Below are positions 4,985-5,037 of a stretch of 5,037 nt of DNA, piece by piece. The stretch is from NCBI GenBank assembly GCA_017880985.1, contig JADGRK010000205.1, positions 1 through 5,037 on the forward strand. Reading direction: 5' to 3'. The translations under genes and the position numbers were made by a program. Under the pieces are notes generated by a model. The model made no database searches and had not been told where the DNA came from. It was given only the letters and a program-made list of their open reading frames with translations. The first letter of the stretch is position 1, and each line of letters opens with the position of its first letter. The stretch is from Rhodoferax sp. GTDB lineage: Bacteria; Pseudomonadota; Gammaproteobacteria; Burkholderiales; Burkholderiaceae_C.

Positions 4985-5037
4985 ATGATTGGTGAATGGA
5001 ACAATGGTACCGGCCGTCGCAAATCGAGCGTCGCCCG
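4985..5037 (+). CDS. rpsI: 30S ribosomal protein S9, N-terminus only
   Basis: The frame starts at ATG 4985 and reads MIGEWNNGTGRRKSSVA, then Arg if the split last codon is CGN, before the window ends. The S9 family has the GTGRRKxxxAR motif at its N-terminus, and this version matches betaproteobacterial S9 (MIGxWNxGTGRRKS). Only 17 of about 130 codons are present. AGGAG (4974-4978) overlaps the last base of the rplM stop and sits 6 nt from the ATG, so translation is probably coupled to rplM. S9 sits in the 30S head and its C-terminal tail reaches the P-site tRNA; that part lies outside the window. Confidence 0.95.
   Translation, partial: MIGEWNNGTGRRKSSVA

Overview
The window looks like chromosomal DNA of a betaproteobacterium, most likely Burkholderiales and probably Comamonadaceae (Rhodoferax/Polaromonas-like). 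Support comes from protein style (the L13 and S9 termini, the RmlB/RmlD sequences), from the moderately GC-rich base composition, and from a palindromic dispersed repeat typical of that family. The taxonomic call is inference from pattern recognition, not from a search.

Layout. Left half, minus strand: rlmJ (1788-2744), then rfbB (630-1691), then rfbD (617 running off the left edge). rfbB and rfbD are 12 nt apart and clearly co-transcribed; they carry out the dehydratase and final reductase steps of dTDP-L-rhamnose synthesis. The rest of that pathway (rfbA, rfbC) probably lies beyond base 1. rlmJ encodes a 23S rRNA adenine methyltransferase and carries about 20 extra residues encoded by an in-frame copy of a palindromic repeat. 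Right half, plus strand: cysQ (3243-4067, PAP phosphatase), then a 478-bp gap, then the ribosomal protein operon rplM (4546-4974)-rpsI (4985 off the right edge).

Two stretches lack a convincing gene. 2745-3242 is the divergent region between rlmJ and cysQ; it holds an unrecognised 74-codon ORF and a perfect 9-bp hairpin resembling a terminator. 4068-4545 separates cysQ from rplM; it holds a long nested inverted repeat (25 potential base pairs, 4237-4309), a second 7-bp hairpin (4321-4342), a perfect TATAAT -10 box (4416-4421), and a possible short upstream ORF overlapping the rplM start.

Most of the window is ordinary housekeeping: cell-surface sugar synthesis, rRNA modification, sulfur-nucleotide recycling and ribosomal proteins. 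The parts that merit a second look are the repeat-encoded insert in RlmJ, its DPSY variant of the catalytic DPPY motif, the unexplained structured element at 4237-4342, and the leader of rplM. I found no CRISPR array, transposase, tRNA or rRNA gene.
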